A DNA stretch of 64,000 nucleotides from an uncultured Coriobacteriaceae bacterium (GTDB taxonomy: Bacteria > Actinomycetota > Coriobacteriia > Coriobacteriales > Atopobiaceae). The notes beneath the pieces were generated by a model that was given only the letters and a program-made list of their open reading frames with translations, did no database searches and was not told where the DNA came from. The stretch spans positions 62,001 through 126,000 of the forward strand of contig CADAUA010000003.1 in NCBI GenBank assembly GCA_902791035.1, given 5' to 3'. Of the stretch, positions 17,320 through 26,063 are shown piece by piece (positions within the stretch are counted from its first letter, which is position 1; the number at the start of each line of letters is the position of its first letter). Both the position numbers and the translations under genes were made by a program.

Positions 17320-18648
17320 ATGGCAGCACAGACACTGAGCCTCCGGGTCGAGCGCATGGCGTACGGCCCGGAGGCCGTCTCTCATACCGAGGACGGCAAG
17401 GCGGTACTTCTCACCGGCGGTGTGCCCGGCGACCTGGTGGAGGCGGAGGTCGACTCCGACCAGCCTCGCGTGGCTCATGCCCACGTGACACGTGTGATCG
17501 AGCCCTCCACCGACCGCGTGGTGCCCGCATGCCCCTATGCGGGCATGTGCGGCGGATGCCCCTGGGCCGCACTCTCGCGTCCGGCGCAGCTGGCCGCCAA
17601 GCGGGCTGCGGTTGTGGACTCGCTCGCCCGCATCGGCCACATGGAAAGGGATCGCGCGGAGGCCCTCGTGGCGCCCTGCGAGGCACCCAGCGAGGACTGG
17701 GGCTATCGCAACAAGGTCGAACTGGGCTTCGAGCGCACTGCCAGGCGCACGGCTATCGGCATGCACGCCATCGGGGGCTCTGGGCTCGTACGCGTGAAGT
17801 CCTGTCTGCTCCTCGACAAGGCGCACGCCGGGACCGTCAAGAGCGTCTCCGGGGCAGTGAGCTATCTTGCCACCTCGCATCAGCTGGACTTCGAGCGCCT
17901 GGCAATCCGCGCCTCCAGGCGCACCAGGGACGTCGAGGTGGCCCTCTGGACGGAGCCGGGCGCCTTCCCTCGCAACCAGGCCGCAAAGATCATCTCGGAC
18001 AGCACGCGCAACAGCTCCATCGTGCGCGTGATGACCAAGGGGCCCACAAAGGCCCGCAAGATCGCTGGCGTGGAGTGCCTCTCCGGCCACGGCTTCTGGA
18101 GCGAGCGCGTGGGCGACGAGCTCATGCGGGTGTCTGCGCCGTCCTTCTTCCAGGTGAACACCAAGGGCGCGGAGCGCCTCGTGGAGCTCGTGCTCGACGC
18201 GTTGGAGCCCCAGGAGGACGACGAGGCAATGGACCTCTACTGCGGTGCCGGCACCTTCACGCTGCCGCTCGCGCGCAGGACGGGCTTCGTGTCGGCCGTG
18301 GAGTCCTATGGGCCGGCAGTCCGCGACCTGCGCCGAAACCTCGAGTCCGCAGGGCTCGACAACGTGGACCCCATCGGCGGGGACGCGGGACGCGAGTTCC
18401 CTGATACCGATGCCGACGTCATCGTGGTCGACCCGCCCCGGGCGGGCCTTGCCGCAGACGTCGTGGCGAGGCTCTCCGAGCAACCCGCCCGGACGATAGC
18501 CTACGTGTCCTGCGACCCAGCGACCCTGGCCCGCGACCTCGAGCGCTTCTCGGCGGAGGGGGCCTTCGAACCCGTACGCGTGACTCCCGTGGACCTCTTC
18601 CCGCAGACCTTCCATGTGGAGACGGTAACCAAGCTCGTCAGGTGCTGA
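17320..18648 (+). CDS. TrmA/RlmD-family 23S rRNA or tRNA (uracil-5-)-methyltransferase
   Basis: 442 residues. It is a SAM-dependent RNA m5U methyltransferase. An N-terminal TRAM-like beta domain (residues ~1-60) is followed by a cysteine cluster, CPYAGMCGGCPW near 70-80, with a later cysteine near 164 that would complete a [4Fe-4S] site as in RlmD. The catalytic half has FFQVNTKGAE, DLYCGAGTFTLPLA, VDPPRAGL and the nucleophile in YVSCDPATLARDL. The exact target uridine cannot be told from sequence. It lies 15 bp after ppk and may be cotranscribed. Confidence 0.87.
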   Translation: MAAQTLSLRVERMAYGPEAVSHTEDGKAVLLTGGVPGDLVEAEVDSDQPRVAHAHVTRVIEPSTDRVVPACPYAGMCGGCPWAALSRPAQLAAKRAAVVDSLARIGHMERDRAEALVAPCEAPSEDWGYRNKVELGFERTARRTAIGMHAIGGSGLVRVKSCLLLDKAHAGTVKSVSGAVSYLATSHQLDFERLAIRASRRTRDVEVALWTEPGAFPRNQAAKIISDSTRNSSIVRVMTKGPTKARKIAGVECLSGHGFWSERVGDELMRVSAPSFFQVNTKGAERLVELVLDALEPQEDDEAMDLYCGAGTFTLPLARRTGFVSAVESYGPAVRDLRRNLESAGLDNVDPIGGDAGREFPDTDADVIVVDPPRAGLAADVVARLSEQPARTIAYVSCDPATLARDLERFSAEGAFEPVRVTPVDLFPQTFHVETVTKLVRC

Positions 18649-18747
18649 GGGCAGGTGGGCACGGATCCATTCTCATAGCACGACAGTGGGAATAAGCCGC
18701 AGGTAGAGGCCCCAAACGGACACTTTCCGTCCTCTTTCGATTCACCG

Positions 18748-18776
18748 TTGCGCACCGCGCGCCAAACGTGTAAAAA
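18748..18776 (+). promoter_or_regulatory. Probable sigma-70 promoter for the ferredoxin gene
   Basis: TTGCGC (18748-18753) is followed after 17 bp by TAAAAA (18771-18776), 48 bp upstream of the ferredoxin ATG. Match to consensus is moderate. Confidence 0.45.
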
Positions 18777-18824
18777 GAGTCATGGACTTGGGTAAGGGGC
18801 CCGAGACTGGAGAGAGGAACAACC

Positions 18825-19010
18825 ATGAAGGCTTCTGTGAACGAGGATTGCATCGGCTGCGGTATGTGCGAGGGCACCTGCCCCGACGTCTTCTCCATCG
18901 GTGACGAGGGTGTCGCCGTTGCCGTCGAGGACGAGATCCCGGCTGACGCCGAGGATGCCGCCCAGGAGGCTGCGGACAACTGCCCCGTCTCCGCCATCAC
19001 CGTCGAGTAG
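18825..19010 (+). CDS. Small [4Fe-4S] ferredoxin
   Basis: 61 residues. The cluster motif CIGCGMCEGTCP (residues 9-20) and the distal NCPVSAI give the four cysteines of a single-cluster, Thermotoga/Desulfovibrio-type ferredoxin. It is very acidic, as usual for such electron carriers. The redox partner is unknown; the radical SAM enzyme at 30.4 kb is one possible user but not linked by position. A good GAGAGAGGAAC ribosome site and a monocistronic layout (promoter before, terminator after) suggest strong independent expression. Confidence 0.93.
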   Translation: MKASVNEDCIGCGMCEGTCPDVFSIGDEGVAVAVEDEIPADAEDAAQEAADNCPVSAITVE

Positions 19011-19034
19011 CACACAGGCACACCGGTACCAAGG

Positions 19035-19068
19035 GATGGGGGCCCAAGGGGTCCCCATCTTTAGTTTT
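19035..19068 (+). terminator. Rho-independent terminator after the ferredoxin gene
   Basis: GATGGGG (19035-19041) pairs with CCCCATC (19053-19059), followed by TTTAGTTTT. Confidence 0.8.
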
Positions 19069-19081
19069 ATGGGCGCGGGGC

Positions 19082-19112
19082 GTGGGCACTAGAGGCTACT
19101 CCCCTACCGCCC
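19082..19112. repeat. Degenerate copy of the GTACT-loop palindrome
   Basis: GTGGGCAC at 19082-19089, a central CTACTCCCC and a closing GCCC follow the layout of the 20769 copy, but pairing of the arms is poor. It lies just ahead of maf. Confidence 0.4.
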
Positions 19113-19155
19113 GGTTTGCATCTGGGCTAGGACTTCGACCGGCTGGAGGACAGCG

Positions 19156-19776
19156 ATGATTCTGGCGTCGGCGTCGCCAAGGCGCAGGGAGCTCGTGGAG
19201 GGCGTGGGGCTCGTGCCTACGGTCATGCCCTCCACGATCGACGAGACCCCGCAGGAGGGCGAGGACCCTGAGCACCTGGTAAGGCGTCTGGCGGAGGGCA
19301 AGCTCGAGGTCGCCCTCCCCCACCTCCTCGCCCAGCCCCAGGAGCGCACCGCCCTGGCGGCGGACACCATCGTGTGGACACCCGATGGACAGGTGCTGGG
19401 CAAGCCGCAGGGCCCTGAGGATGCGGCAGGCATGCTCCGTGCGCTCTCGGGCTGCACCCACCACGTCTCCACGGGGGTGGCCTGTGCGGCCCTCGTGGAG
19501 GGCGAGCTGCGCACCACGTCCTTCGTCGAGCGTACGGCCGTGACCTTCCATGAGCTCACCGACGCCCAAATCGCCGCCTACGTTGCCACGGGCGAGCCGC
19601 TCGACAAGGCCGGCGCCTACGGCATCCAGGGAGAGGGCCGCCTGCTCGTGAGCCGCATAGAGGGCGACTACTTCAACGTGGTGGGCCTCCCCGTCTCCCG
19701 CACGGTTCGCGAGCTCGGCCAGCTGCTTGGCGAGAAGGACCTTGTTGCCAGCGTCATACAGAGGAGCGTGCGATGA
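19156..19776 (+). CDS. maf: Maf-family nucleoside triphosphate pyrophosphatase
   Basis: 206 residues. The N-terminal LASASPRRRELV loop, ALAADTIVW with the metal-binding aspartate, GKPQGPEDAAGMLRALSG and the GAYGIQGEG motif near 155 are diagnostic. Maf proteins hydrolyse non-canonical or m5-pyrimidine NTPs to monophosphates and were first noted for septum effects. The start follows CTGGAGG. Its stop overlaps the start of the P1 peptidase gene by four bases (ATGA), so the two are coupled. Confidence 0.92.
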   Translation: MILASASPRRRELVEGVGLVPTVMPSTIDETPQEGEDPEHLVRRLAEGKLEVALPHLLAQPQERTALAADTIVWTPDGQVLGKPQGPEDAAGMLRALSGCTHHVSTGVACAALVEGELRTTSFVERTAVTFHELTDAQIAAYVATGEPLDKAGAYGIQGEGRLLVSRIEGDYFNVVGLPVSRTVRELGQLLGEKDLVASVIQRSVR

Positions 19777-20756
19777 GTCACGCAATCGACCAGCGAATCG
19801 TCAGCATCACCCAGATACCCGGCGTCTTTGCCGCACATGCTACCAACTCCGAGGGAGGCACGGGCTGCACCGTCATCATCTGTCCCAAGGGTGCCACCGG
19901 TGGCGTGGACGTGCGCGGAGGCGCCCCGGCAACGCGGGAGACGGACCTCCTGCGGCCCGAGGAGACGGTCCAGCAGCTCCACGCGGTCGTCCTGTCCGGC
20001 GGCAGCGCCTATGGCCTCGCGGCATCCTGCGGCGTGGCGGAAGAGCTGGAGCGCCACGGGATCGGTCTTGACGTGGGAGTTGGTGTGGTTCCCATCGTGA
20101 CGTCCGCCTGCCTCTTCGACCTCCCCTGCGGCGATCCGCATGCACGACCCACGGCAGCTGACGGGGCCGAAGCGACCCGAGCGGCGCTCGAGAGCCCCGA
20201 GGTACCCTTGGCCCGCGGCAACGTGGGTGCGGGGACCGGTGCCACTGTGGGCAAGCTGGGCGGGCCATCGCTCGCCATGAAGAGCGGCCTCGGCGAGGAC
20301 GTGGAGTCCGCGGGGCAGCTCGTGTGCGGGGCCATCGCGGCGGTCAACGCGGCAGGAGACGTCGTGGACCCCGACACGGGCGAGCAGATCGCGGGTATGA
20401 GGTCGCCCCAGGGTGGCCTCGCGAGCACCACGGAAGCCCTTCTCGCGCTAACGAGCAATCCCACGGGCTTCGACAGGACGAACACGACCATAAGCTGCAT
20501 CGTCACCAACGCCCGCCTGACCAAGCCCCAGGCCACCAAGGTGGCCCAGATGGCGGCCGATGCCTACGCGCACGCGATCCGTCCCACCCACACCACGAAC
20601 GACGGCGACACGGTCTTCGTCATGGCCACGGGAGAGGTCGATGCCCTCGTGGACGTGGTGGGGGTCCTGGCCACGCGTGCCCTGGAGCGCGCCATCGCCG
20701 ACGCGGCCAGAAGCGCCACAGGTGCCTACGGGCTCCCCGCAGCCCGCGACCTCTAG
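19773..20756 (+). CDS. P1 family (S58/DmpA-type) peptidase
   Basis: 327 residues. An N-terminal nucleophile-type self-processing hydrolase: VVLSGGSAYGLAA near residue 75, GNVGAGTGATVGK near 150 at the region where such proteins cleave themselves, and NTTISCIVTNARLTK later. Relatives include DmpA aminopeptidase and 6-aminohexanoate oligomer hydrolases, so the natural substrate cannot be named. No signal peptide is seen. It is translationally coupled to maf. Confidence 0.85.
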   Translation: MSHAIDQRIVSITQIPGVFAAHATNSEGGTGCTVIICPKGATGGVDVRGGAPATRETDLLRPEETVQQLHAVVLSGGSAYGLAASCGVAEELERHGIGLDVGVGVVPIVTSACLFDLPCGDPHARPTAADGAEATRAALESPEVPLARGNVGAGTGATVGKLGGPSLAMKSGLGEDVESAGQLVCGAIAAVNAAGDVVDPDTGEQIAGMRSPQGGLASTTEALLALTSNPTGFDRTNTTISCIVTNARLTKPQATKVAQMAADAYAHAIRPTHTTNDGDTVFVMATGEVDALVDVVGVLATRALERAIADAARSATGAYGLPAARDL

Positions 20757-20768
20757 CCCTCCGGCAGA

Positions 20769-20801
20769 GTGGGCACCAAGGGGTACTCCCTTGGTGCCCA
20801 C
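20769..20801. repeat. 33 bp perfect palindrome with GTACT loop, between convergent genes
   Basis: The 14 bp arm GTGGGCACCAAGGG (20769-20782) and its exact complement (20788-20801) flank the loop GTACT. There is no T-tract on either side, although the position between convergent genes fits a bidirectional terminator. Related copies lie at 31925, 42984, 30132, 19082 and 8362. Confidence 0.85.
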
Positions 20802-20807
20802 CAGCAA

Positions 20808-22166
20808 CTACCTGCCGTTGAGGTAGTCCTCCGTTGTCGCAGGCACGGCATCTCGCCCGCCCAGGATGTGTCCCTCTTCGAGGGCCTTGTCTCCAGGCGC
20901 GTAGACCGCGTCGACGGCCGTGTAGTTGTCTGGGTTCGAGAGCACCAGAACCGAGTTCTGCGCGCCAGCCAAGGCCGCCCCACAGAGCGCATCCCACCAG
21001 CCGCGACCGTCCGCCACGCACATGTTCGTGACTTCCATGCCCCTCAGGATCTCATACCTGGCTATCTCGGCCGATGTGTCGATGGCCGTGTCGCCGGCCA
21101 GGCGAAGCGGAATCCCGGCACCTGCCCCTATCAGCTGGGCGCGCACGCCCGTGGGCACCGAGTCAGGACCGCCGACGATGATGGAATGCTTGAACCTATG
21201 GGCCTTGATGGCCGCCGCCGTCGCGTCGGAGAGCGCGCCGTTGGCCTCGTTCAGCAGTATGGGCATTCCCATGGCATATGCGTAGGGGGCGATCGAGAGG
21301 GCGTCCCAGAATCCGCTCACCGTGGCCACGATGCAGGTGTCGTTCCAACGGAATCCCATCTCGTTCGCGGCATCGAGGGCGTCCACGGCGGTGGCAGGGG
21401 CGTTCTGGCCCCACACGCGCACCACGTCACCCTTCGTCGCATAGCCCCCGATCTCGCGCTCCACGCCCTCCGACACGGCCGCAGTCCCTCCCATGAGCAC
21501 GATGTGCTCCGGCTGCAGGCGCTCCAGCTCCTCCCTCGTCTGGGGAGCCAGGCTCTTGCTCGGGGTGATAAGGACCGGAGCCTTGAGGAGCCCGGCAAGC
21601 CCCGCCGCCGAGAGGGCATCCCAGTAGCCCTCGCTCGACGCCACGACCGCATAGCCGCCCCTCCCGTCCGCGAAGACGCCGTCGGCCCGGACTATCCTCT
21701 GCATTGTGTCGAGCGCCGTCTGGCCCCACAGACGTACCCATTCACCCTCACCACGTGCAGGCTCGTCGGCATAGACCTCCAGCGAGCGGTTGACGATGAC
21801 CTTGTTGCCCAGTCGGTCCTCCAGGGTGTACGTGAGCGTGTAGGTACCCTCGCCGAGGTTGGCGACCTCCTCGCGTGTCCAGGCGACCGCCCTGCCCTGC
21901 GAGTCCGTGACCTCCCACGATACGCCGCGGGAGAGATCGACCTTGTTGCCAAGCTCCTCCGCAAGGTCCGCGATCGGGTCGAGGAGTGCCAGGTCGGCCT
22001 TCCTCACGCGTAGCTTGGAGTCGATCGTGATGGTCTGCGAGAGCGCGTCCAGACCGTCCTCCCCCAGCGCCACCACCGGTCCGGTCAGGGTCGCGGCCCC
22101 GGCTACCGTCCCCAAGAAAGACCGACGTGACATGTTCCTACAGGGGTTCTGCGGCACTTCCATCAT
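20808..22166 (-). CDS. Tat-exported cell wall-binding repeat 2 (CWB2) protein
   Basis: 452 residues from ATG 22166; the adjacent ATG at 22163 has slightly better spacing from GGAGG, and one at 22133 begins at the signal itself. The N-terminus carries SRRSFLGT plus a hydrophobic stretch, a twin-arginine signal. Residues ~45-135 form a beta-rich segment (SWEVTDSQGRAV, LGEGTYTLTYTLED). Residues ~145-450 hold three CWB2 units, each with a WGQ or LAGD element, a GYWDALS-type core and an IVGG/LMGG turn. CWB2 modules bind anionic wall polymers in clostridial S-layer proteins, so a non-covalently wall-attached surface protein is expected. Its ligand is unknown. Confidence 0.85.
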   Translation of the reverse strand: MMEVPQNPCRNMSRRSFLGTVAGAATLTGPVVALGEDGLDALSQTITIDSKLRVRKADLALLDPIADLAEELGNKVDLSRGVSWEVTDSQGRAVAWTREEVANLGEGTYTLTYTLEDRLGNKVIVNRSLEVYADEPARGEGEWVRLWGQTALDTMQRIVRADGVFADGRGGYAVVASSEGYWDALSAAGLAGLLKAPVLITPSKSLAPQTREELERLQPEHIVLMGGTAAVSEGVEREIGGYATKGDVVRVWGQNAPATAVDALDAANEMGFRWNDTCIVATVSGFWDALSIAPYAYAMGMPILLNEANGALSDATAAAIKAHRFKHSIIVGGPDSVPTGVRAQLIGAGAGIPLRLAGDTAIDTSAEIARYEILRGMEVTNMCVADGRGWWDALCGAALAGAQNSVLVLSNPDNYTAVDAVYAPGDKALEEGHILGGRDAVPATTEDYLNGR

Positions 22167-22270
22167 GGCCTCCGTCCAGAGTCGTGTCCATGACCAAGCT
22201 GCTACCCCGCCGACCTGCGAGAATAACGCTCAAAGATGGTCAATTCTCGCCACACTTGTACAAATAAGAG

Positions 22271-22298
22271 AGGGCCTCCCCGAGGAGGCCCTCCGTCG
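22271..22298 (-). terminator. Terminator for the GT2/glf transcript
   Basis: AGGGCCTCC (22271-22279) pairs with GGAGGCCCT (22284-22292). On the minus strand it runs into CTCTTATTT. Confidence 0.75.
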
Positions 22299-22317
22299 TC
22301 CCGCCATCAAGCCAGCC

Positions 22318-23340
22318 CTAGTTGAACTTGACGACCTTCTGGGCTATGCGATAGATGCCCACGCCCACGGCAGGCGGCAGCGTGCCGGCGATGCCGATGG
22401 GGCTCATCCGCACCGCGTGGTACATGCGCTCGTCGTAGGCCTTGAGGTCGTCCCAGAGCGCCCTCATCTGGTCCTGGGCATCCGGACGGTCGCTCAGGTC
22501 CGAGAAGACCATGCAGATGCCCCATATGACCGTGAGATAGTCCATCATGTACTTCTGCAGCTTCTGGGACTCCACGTCGTCGTACACGTGGTAGGCCTGC
22601 ATCATCACGCGCGCCACCCGCCAGTAGTGGTCGATGCGGCTGGTGAGGACCTTCTCGTTCACGGACTGGTCGTCGCGGCCGATGAAGTACCGGTAGAGGT
22701 CCACGTCCAGGTAGTAGAGCGTCTTGCACTTGGGGAAGGGCACGTAGGCGTAGACGTTGTCCACGTAGAACGTGTGGGCAGGCATCTGGAGGTTGGCCTC
22801 GCGCAGGGTCTCCGTGCGATACGTGAGCGTATGCATGAGCAGGAACTGCGACTGAGAGAAGTGGCCGATCTGGTTCCAGGTGAACACACGGCCCACGGGC
22901 AGGACCTTGCGGTAGCCCACGGCATTCTCTGTGTTATCCGCCACGTGCTCGTACACGTAGTTGGTGATCACGAGGTCCACGCGCTCCCCCAGCTTGAGGA
23001 AGCTCCTCAGCGTGGCGAGAAGGGCCTGGAGGGCATCGGCATCCACCCAGTCGTCGGAGTCCACGTTCTTGAAGTAGGCACCGTCGGCGTTTGCCACGGC
23101 CTTCATGACCGCCACGCCATGGCCGCCGTTCTCCTGGTGCACCGCCTTGATGAGCCCCGGATAGCGCGCCTGCCACTCGTCCGCCTTGGCAGGCGTCTCG
23201 TCCTTCTGCGAGCCATCGTCCACGATCACGATCTGGACGTCCTCGGCGTACCCCGAGCCCTCCAGGATGGACGTGATGCACTTGTCCATGTACTCCGCGG
23301 AGTTGTAGCAGGGAATGCCGAAGGTGATGGTCTTCTTCAT
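22318..23340 (-). CDS. Family 2 glycosyltransferase
   Basis: 340 residues starting at MKKTITF (ATG 23340); an upstream in-frame extension has no similarity. A GT-A fold is shown by TFGIPCYNSAEYMDKCI, IVIVDDGSQKDE and the DxD-like FKNVDSDDWVD near residue 95. The C-terminal half is helical with aromatic-rich segments but no clear membrane span. It sits 19 bp downstream of UDP-galactopyranose mutase, which suggests it uses UDP-galactofuranose or builds a galactan/surface glycan. The acceptor is unknown. Confidence 0.85.
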   Translation of the reverse strand: MKKTITFGIPCYNSAEYMDKCITSILEGSGYAEDVQIVIVDDGSQKDETPAKADEWQARYPGLIKAVHQENGGHGVAVMKAVANADGAYFKNVDSDDWVDADALQALLATLRSFLKLGERVDLVITNYVYEHVADNTENAVGYRKVLPVGRVFTWNQIGHFSQSQFLLMHTLTYRTETLREANLQMPAHTFYVDNVYAYVPFPKCKTLYYLDVDLYRYFIGRDDQSVNEKVLTSRIDHYWRVARVMMQAYHVYDDVESQKLQKYMMDYLTVIWGICMVFSDLSDRPDAQDQMRALWDDLKAYDERMYHAVRMSPIGIAGTLPPAVGVGIYRIAQKVVKFN

Positions 23341-23359
23341 GTGTTGCCGTCCTCCGCGC

Positions 23360-24562
23360 CTAGTTGTGCTGGGCCACGAGCTCGTCCGAGAGGTCGAGCG
23401 CAGAGGCCGTGACACCGTCCATGTCGTAGTAGCGGTACTCGGCCAGACGGCCCACCAGGTGGAAGTTGAGGATGCCGCTCACGCGCTCGCGGTACTTGGC
23501 GTAGAGGGCCTTGGTCTCGGGTTCCAGGATGGCGTAGTAGGGGGTCTGCCCACTGCCAGGCTCATAGGACTTGGAGTACTCGCGCATGATGGTCGTGCGG
23601 CCCGGCACCACCTGGCCCGTCATGTTCTTGAACTCCGTGATGCGCGTGTAGTCCTCGGTGGTCGTGTAGTTGACCGTGCCCACCGGCTGGAACTGGTCCT
23701 GTGGCAGGGTCTCGAAGACCATGTCGAGCGTACGGTAGGGCAAGGCCCCGAGGTCGAGGTCAAAGAGCTCGTCGATGGGACCGGTGTAGACGACCTCGCC
23801 GCCATAGGGCTTGCCGCACACGACGAGCTCGCCCGTACGGACCGACACGATGTCGCGGGCGTCCACGCCCAGGAAGACGCTGATAAGGTCGTGGTCCAGC
23901 ATCCGCTCGAAGAGCTTGGTGTAGCCCTCGGCAGGCATGCCCTGATGCGGCGCCTGGGGGAAGTAGCGGTCGTCGTCGCCCACGAAGACGGGCACGCGAC
24001 CCGTGATGGAGGGATCGATCTGGTCCGGCGTCTTGCCCCACTGCTTCATGGTGTAGTAGAGGAAGACGTTCTGGTACACGAAGTCCGCCACCTCGGCCAG
24101 CTCCGGGTCGTTCTTCTCGCGGAGCTCCATGATGGGGACCTTCTTGTCGTGGCCAAAGGTCGCCACGAGCTTCTGGTAGAGGCGTTCGCCCTTCTCGTCG
24201 CCAAAGGCCATCTTGAGCGAGGTATGGTTGAAGGGCACCGGCATCAGCTGACCGTGGATGTTTGCCAGCACCTTGTGCTGGTAGGGAGTCCACTCGGTAA
24301 AGCGCGAGAGGAACTCATGCACGCGGTCGTTGGTGGTGTGGTAGATGTGCGGGCCGTACTTGTGGATCAGAATGCCCGCGTCGTCCAGGCAGTCGTAGGC
24401 GTTGCCCGCAATGTGGTTCCGGCGCTCGAGGATGGCGACCTTCATCCCGCAGGACTCCGCGAGCCTGCGTGCGCAGACCGCACCGGCGTAACCCGCACCC
24501 ACCACGATCGCGTCGTACGAATCGGGGTTGAAGCCTGCGGGCAGACCGTTGACGATACCCAT
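23360..24562 (-). CDS. glf: UDP-galactopyranose mutase
   Basis: 400 residues. It interconverts UDP-galactopyranose and UDP-galactofuranose using reduced FAD. The FAD-binding segment DAIVVGAGYAGAVCARRLAE lies near residue 20, followed by HIAGNAYD and HKYGPHIYHT; the C-terminal half has VGTVNYTTTEDYTRITEFK and RTTIMREYSKSY. The ATG at 24562 follows GGAAGGA; the frame is open further upstream but that part is not conserved. Together with the GT2 gene it points to galactofuranose-containing surface polysaccharide. Confidence 0.93.
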   Translation of the reverse strand: MGIVNGLPAGFNPDSYDAIVVGAGYAGAVCARRLAESCGMKVAILERRNHIAGNAYDCLDDAGILIHKYGPHIYHTTNDRVHEFLSRFTEWTPYQHKVLANIHGQLMPVPFNHTSLKMAFGDEKGERLYQKLVATFGHDKKVPIMELREKNDPELAEVADFVYQNVFLYYTMKQWGKTPDQIDPSITGRVPVFVGDDDRYFPQAPHQGMPAEGYTKLFERMLDHDLISVFLGVDARDIVSVRTGELVVCGKPYGGEVVYTGPIDELFDLDLGALPYRTLDMVFETLPQDQFQPVGTVNYTTTEDYTRITEFKNMTGQVVPGRTTIMREYSKSYEPGSGQTPYYAILEPETKALYAKYRERVSGILNFHLVGRLAEYRYYDMDGVTASALDLSDELVAQHN

Positions 24563-24673
24563 TACATTCCTTCCGGTATTGCGCACGACCGCGGTCCTTG
24601 CGCACTCAAGCGGCGATTTGTGCGCGAAGGCCGCACACGCGTCGATGTTCTGTGCGATTCTAGCACGCGCCCC

Positions 24674-24679
24674 TATAAT
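24674..24679 (+). promoter_or_regulatory. -10 element (TATAAT) of the pta promoter
   Basis: A perfect TATAAT lies 97 bp upstream of the pta ATG. The -35 region is poor (TTCTGT at 24648 or TGTGCG at 24651), so an activator may be involved. It lies in the 213 bp divergent region between glf and pta. Confidence 0.6.
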
Positions 24680-24775
24680 GGGCGATGGGCTTCGCGTTGG
24701 GGAGCGGAAGAGCACCGTTCACACAAGCCAACCGAAGTCTTGGACACAATTCGTGCACAGAGAGGGAGTTTTGGG

Positions 24776-25750
24776 ATGAGTGAGTTTCTAGACCGCATGA
24801 AGGCGGCCGCCAAGGCCAACAAGAAGACCATCGTCCTCCCCGAGGGCGAGGATCCGCGCACCATCGAGGCCGCCAAGGCCATCGTGGAGGAGGGCATCGC
24901 CAACCTGGTGATCCTGGGCGACCCCGAGCAGATCCACGTGGACGGTGTCACCGTCATCGACCCCAAGACCGCCGAGAAGCACGAGGCCTATGCGGAGAAG
25001 TTCGCCGAGCTCCGCGCCAAGAAGGGCGTCACCATCGAGCAGGCCCGCGCCCAGATGGACGACAACACCTACTTCGGCACCATGATGGTCAAGATGGGCG
25101 ACGCCGATGGCCTCGTGTCCGGCGCCTGCCACTCCACGGCCAACACCCTGCGTCCCGCCCTGCAGATCCTGAAGACCGCCCCCGGCACCAAGCTGGTCTC
25201 GGCCTTCTTCATCATGTGCACCCCTGCTACCCAGTACGGTGACGCCGGCACCCTCCTCTTTGCCGACTGCGGCCTGAACATCGACCCCAGCGCCGAGGAG
25301 CTCTCCGAGATCGCCATCGCCTCCGCCGCCTCCTGGAAGACCTACATGGGCACCGACGCCAAGGTCGCCATGCTCTCCTTCTCCACCAAGGGCTCTGCCA
25401 AGGGCGAGGTGCCCGAGAAGGTCCAGCAGGCCACCGAGCTCGCACACCAGAAGGCCCCCGAGCTGGCCCTCGACGGCGACCTGCAGCTCGACGCCGCCCT
25501 CGTGCCCGAGGTCGCGTCCCTCAAGGCCCCCGGCTCCACCGTGGCCGGCCACGCCAACGTGCTCGTTTTCCCCGACCTCGAGGCCGGCAACATCGGCTAC
25601 AAGCTGGTTCAGCGTTTCTCCGGCGCCGAGGCCTACGGCCCCATCCTGCAAGGCATCGCCAAGCCGGTCAACGACCTCAGCCGCGGCTGCTCTGCCGCCG
25701 ACATCGTGGGCGTCGTGGCCATCACCGCCGTTCAGGCCCAGATGGCGTAA
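24776..25750 (+). CDS. pta: Phosphate acetyltransferase
   Basis: 324 residues from ATG 24776, preceded by GAGAGGGAG. It converts acetyl-CoA and phosphate to acetyl phosphate, feeding AckA at 32-33 kb. It is a short, catalytic-domain-only Pta: KTIVLPEGEDPRTIEAA at the N-terminus, DADGLVSGACHSTANTLRPAL in the middle, SFSTKGSAKG, and FPDLEAGNIGYKLVQRF with NDLSRGCSAADIV near the end. pta and ackA are separated by ~6 kb and lie on opposite strands, so they are not one operon here. Confidence 0.94.
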   Translation: MSEFLDRMKAAAKANKKTIVLPEGEDPRTIEAAKAIVEEGIANLVILGDPEQIHVDGVTVIDPKTAEKHEAYAEKFAELRAKKGVTIEQARAQMDDNTYFGTMMVKMGDADGLVSGACHSTANTLRPALQILKTAPGTKLVSAFFIMCTPATQYGDAGTLLFADCGLNIDPSAEELSEIAIASAASWKTYMGTDAKVAMLSFSTKGSAKGEVPEKVQQATELAHQKAPELALDGDLQLDAALVPEVASLKAPGSTVAGHANVLVFPDLEAGNIGYKLVQRFSGAEAYGPILQGIAKPVNDLSRGCSAADIVGVVAITAVQAQMA

Positions 25751-25784
25751 GCCTGCACGCATCGCACGACTCGCATCGCACACT

Positions 25785-25816
25785 AGGGGGCGGCGCTTCG
25801 GCACCGTCCCCTTTTT
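25785..25816 (+). terminator. Rho-independent terminator after pta
   Basis: A GC-rich stem (GGGGGCGG against CCGTCCCC, one mismatch) with an apical CGCTTCGGCA is followed by TTTTT at 25812-25816. Confidence 0.8.
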
Positions 25817-25841
25817 GTGTGGCTCCGGGCCGAGCCTCCGG

Positions 25842-25955
25842 CCACGCTTAGGCGGGGTTATGCGTGATCACTCGCATCTATCTGAGCATCCGTCCACGCT
25901 TAGGTGCGGTTATACGTGATCACTCGCATGTGTCGGAGCTTTCAGCCACGCTTAG
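25842..25955. repeat. 52 bp tandem repeat (2.2 copies) between pta and rpiB
   Basis: The start CCACGCTTAG occurs at 25842, 25894 and 25946, exactly 52 bp apart. Each full unit contains a near-palindrome around CGTGATCACTCGCAT. Within the 313 bp pta-rpiB gap the array lies after the pta terminator; the rest holds only the rpiB ribosome site AAGGAGGG. Confidence 0.85.
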
Positions 25956-26063
25956 ACCAGCCGCGCGGCCCTCGGCTGATTTCCGCCGTTGCCCGCCTTC
26001 CCTCTCCACAGGCTCGCAGCTTTGCTATGTTCTTCTCAACGTAACCTCGGCCAAGGAGGGCCC

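Noticed and set aside
14911-18615. 1234-codon open frame antisense to ppk and the methyltransferase gene
   Set aside because: It is a mirror of third-position GC bias in real genes on the other strand, has low-complexity Gly/Val/His/Asp composition and no motifs.
23315-24770. Long plus-strand extension upstream of pta
   Set aside because: It lies antisense to glf and the GT2 gene; pta has a good ribosome site and conserved N-terminus at 24776.
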